In this document: positions 5,528 through 6,986 of the stretch, piece after piece
How the letters are laid out: each line of letters begins with the position of its first letter
Numbering within the stretch: the stretch's first letter is position 1
Source: Deltaproteobacteria bacterium
Lineage (GTDB): Bacteria > Desulfobacterota > Desulfarculia > Desulfarculales > Desulfarculaceae
Length of the DNA stretch: 6,986 bases
Direction: 5' to 3'
Assembly (NCBI GenBank): GCA_021815655.1
Contig: JAKAGJ010000101.1
Coordinates: 1 to 6,986 of the forward strand
Program-made: the position numbers and the translations under genes
The notes under the pieces: model-generated
Seen by the model: the letters and a program-made list of their open reading frames with translations, nothing else
What the model was told of the DNA's origin: nothing
Database searches by the model: none

Positions 5528-6754
5528 GTGAGCCAGCCCGCCCCCGCCGCGCCCCCCCTGGTCAGCCAGGCCGCCTTGAAGCGCCTGGAAGCCGCCCTGG
5601 AGCCCGCCACCCGCCAGGATTTGCTGCGGGCCGCCCGCCAGTGGGTGCGGGTCAAGGAGCGGGGCGGCCGGGTGGTGGTGGTCACCGGCTCCGGCCCCAA
5701 CCTGCACGAGGGCGTCACCACCATGCTGGCCGCGTGCGTGGCCGCCGGCCTGGTGGACGGCATCATCACAAGTAGCGCCGTGGTGGGGCACGAGATGGCC
5801 GGCACCCTGGAGCGGGTGCGCCGGGTGGATGGCGCCAAGCTGGGCCTGCCCCCAGAGGTGCTGCCCGCCGACGGCAAGGTGGAGGTGAGCCTCCTGGGAG
5901 CCCTGGACCTGGAGCGCATTGGCCGCGACACGGTGATCGACCTGGACCTCTACCGGCGCATGCTCTCGGCGCCCGGCAACGAAATCATCAAGGTGGCCGG
6001 CAACCTGGCCTATCCCAGCGGCCTATGGACCGAGCGTCTGGCCCGCCGTCTGGAGCCCCTGGCCAAGGGCGCGGGGCTGGCCCTGGAGGCCGTGGCCGGC
6101 CTGGGGGCCGACCCCCTGACCATGCTGGGGGCCTGCGCCCGGCGGGGGGTCCCCTGCCTGGTGAGCGTGCCCCAGCTGGTGGGCGGCGGGCAGGTGGGCC
6201 TGGCCGTGGGCGACGCCATCAGCATCAGCCGGCGCTCGGGGCTCATCGCCGAGCTCTTGGCCGGGGCCGACCTCATCATCGAGAGCGGGCTGGCCCTGGC
6301 CCAGGAGATCCACGACGGCCCCTTCGAGCTTTTCACCGGCCACGGCCTGTGGGCGCGCCACGAGGGCCTGCCCACCTTCAGCCTGCGGGACAAGGCCCTG
6401 TTGCGCATCGACCTGGACCCGGCCATCCGCCGGGTGTGGGACAAGGAGCGCCAGGGCCAGGAGGTGGCCCGCTCCATAGACCAGGGCCTGCCCAAGGCCT
6501 GCCACCTGAACCTGCCCTTCCGCATGGAGATGAGTGGTTTCGCGCGCTTGCCCGGCTCGCAGCCGCTCACCGGCGATCTGGGCGTCCTGTGGCCCCTGCT
6601 GGCGGCCAGGGTGGCCAAAAGCCTGGGTGTCAAACCGGCGTTTGTGTGTTACAAACAGGGTTCAGCTCTGGGCGAGAGCCTGCGCCAATTCATCGTCAGC
6701 CAGGTGCGCCCCGTGGACCCTTCCGCCGTGGTCCAGGCCTTGAAAGAAAGGTAG
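5528..6754 (+). CDS. Deoxyhypusine synthase-like protein (NAD-binding fold), function unknown
   Basis: This is a 408-residue soluble protein with no signal peptide or membrane helix. Comparison from memory, not a search, suggests the deoxyhypusine synthase fold. VVVVTGSGPNLHEG (49-62) looks like a nucleotide-binding start. VDGIITSSAVVGHEMAGTL (76-94) parallels the synthase block VDxxVTTAGGxEEDL. LERIGRDTVIDLDLY (128-142) parallels its RIGNxxVPxxxY. ARRGVPCLVSVPQLVGGGQVG (204-224) parallels its PVFxPAxTDGSxGD. TGDLGVLWPLLAARVA (348-363) parallels the C-terminal DAxxVFPLLVA. The synthase Asp of the TDG motif is Gly here, and the catalytic-lysine motif (EAxSWGK) is not seen, so true deoxyhypusine synthesis is unlikely. 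A conserved-looking block IIESGLALAQEIHDGPFELF (250-269) has no counterpart I know. Start: GTG with AAGGAG eight bases upstream. It is probably co-transcribed with waaA, and carA lies 68 bases downstream. Confidence 0.75.
   Translation: MSQPAPAAPPLVSQAALKRLEAALEPATRQDLLRAARQWVRVKERGGRVVVVTGSGPNLHEGVTTMLAACVAAGLVDGIITSSAVVGHEMAGTLERVRRVDGAKLGLPPEVLPADGKVEVSLLGALDLERIGRDTVIDLDLYRRMLSAPGNEIIKVAGNLAYPSGLWTERLARRLEPLAKGAGLALEAVAGLGADPLTMLGACARRGVPCLVSVPQLVGGGQVGLAVGDAISISRRSGLIAELLAGADLIIESGLALAQEIHDGPFELFTGHGLWARHEGLPTFSLRDKALLRIDLDPAIRRVWDKERQGQEVARSIDQGLPKACHLNLPFRMEMSGFARLPGSQPLTGDLGVLWPLLAARVAKSLGVKPAFVCYKQGSALGESLRQFIVSQVRPVDPSAVVQALKER
6631..6656 (+). repeat. Two overlapping, mutually exclusive inverted repeats within the coding region
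   Basis: CAAAC (6631-6635) can pair with GTTTG (6640-6644) around CGGC. The same segment, GTTTGT (6640-6645), can instead pair with ACAAAC (6651-6656) around GTGTT. All arms are perfect. The patch is notably AT-rich within a very GC-rich gene and lies about 170 bases before carA. It may be a DNA-binding site, an RNA switch or chance. Confidence 0.35.
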
Positions 6755-6779
6755 GACCAGGGACGGGCGGGTACGCTTG

Positions 6780-6796
6780 TGGGCTGCTACAGCCCA
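6780..6796 (+). promoter_or_regulatory. Hairpin in the gap before carA
   Basis: TGGGCTG (6780-6786) pairs perfectly with CAGCCCA (6790-6796) around a 3-base loop CTA, in the 68-base gap between the deoxyhypusine synthase-like gene and carA. No T tract follows, so it is not a standard intrinsic terminator. It ends 12 bases before the carA ribosome site AAGGA (6809-6813). It may stabilise or process the transcript, or take part in carA control. I recognise no known leader family. Confidence 0.45.
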
Positions 6797-6822
6797 GGCG
6801 GTTCACCTAAGGAAATACGCCC

Positions 6823-6986
6823 ATGACTGTTAAGGCCTTGTTAGCCTTGGAGGATGGCACCACCTTTCCTTGCCGGGCCTTTGCCGGCGAGGGCGAGGTC
6901 TATGCCGAGGTCTGCTTCAACACCGCCATGACCGGCTACCAGGAGGTGCTCACCGACCCCTCCTACAAGGGCCAGATGGTGGCCAT
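6823..6986 (+). CDS. carA: Carbamoyl phosphate synthase small subunit, N-terminal part
   Basis: CarA is the glutamine amidotransferase subunit that supplies ammonia to CarB for carbamoyl phosphate, feeding arginine and pyrimidine synthesis in the cytosol. Only the first 54 residues are present, and the window edge cuts the gene. The visible part is the start of the small-subunit N-terminal domain: [12 protein letters not shown], then [20 protein letters not shown] (29-48), a hallmark block of the family, with Ser47 in the conserved DPSY. The catalytic Cys-His-Glu triad lies in the C-terminal half, beyond the window. The ATG is preceded by AAGGA (6809-6813) with nine bases between, a good ribosome site. 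It may be read through from waaA and the gene before it. No clear promoter of its own was found in the 68-base gap. Confidence 0.96.
   Translation, partial: MTVKALLALEDGTTFPCRAFAGEGEVYAEVCFNTAMTGYQEVLTDPSYKGQMVA

Noticed and set aside
1..6986. Mobile elements, CRISPR arrays, tRNA or rRNA genes
   Set aside because: No transposase or integrase motif, no regularly spaced repeats, no cloverleaf or ribosomal RNA segment was seen on either strand.

Overview
The window is GC-rich DNA with strong G/C bias at third codon positions. It comes from a Gram-negative bacterium, because it encodes a complete Kdo transferase of lipopolysaccharide synthesis. The gene set and protein style suggest a high-GC deltaproteobacterium (Desulfobacterota), but that placement is an inference and was not tested by any search. 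No mobile element, CRISPR array, tRNA or rRNA was seen. The region looks like ordinary chromosome backbone.

Layout. (1) Positions 1-1332, plus strand: the 3' part of an unrecognised beta-rich protein, overlapping by one base a zinc-dependent medium-chain dehydrogenase. (2) Positions 1425-3896, minus strand: a two-gene unit transcribed from right to left, with a membrane-bound sensor histidine kinase followed 24 bases later by tag (3-methyladenine DNA glycosylase I). It converges with the dehydrogenase gene across a 92-base gap. (3) Positions 3897-4225: a divergent control region with a clear sigma70-type promoter facing right, two adjacent dyads, a 52-base run of pure G/C and a GC hairpin just before the waaA start. 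(4) Positions 4226-6986, plus strand: waaA (kdtA), then with no gap a protein that resembles the deoxyhypusine synthase fold, then after 68 bases the start of carA, which is cut by the window edge.

How the genes relate. waaA adds Kdo to lipid A in the inner membrane. carA begins carbamoyl phosphate synthesis for arginine and pyrimidines. The gene between them may share the waaA transcript, since its ribosome binding site lies inside the end of waaA. The histidine kinase has no response regulator in the window, so its output is unknown. Its partner tag repairs alkylated DNA.

The most interesting items are the deoxyhypusine synthase-like protein in a bacterial setting, the kinase with a degenerate G2 box, the waaA leader (good promoter, no good Shine-Dalgarno, strong hairpin beside the ATG), and two mutually exclusive hairpins in an AT-rich patch near the end of the deoxyhypusine synthase-like gene.
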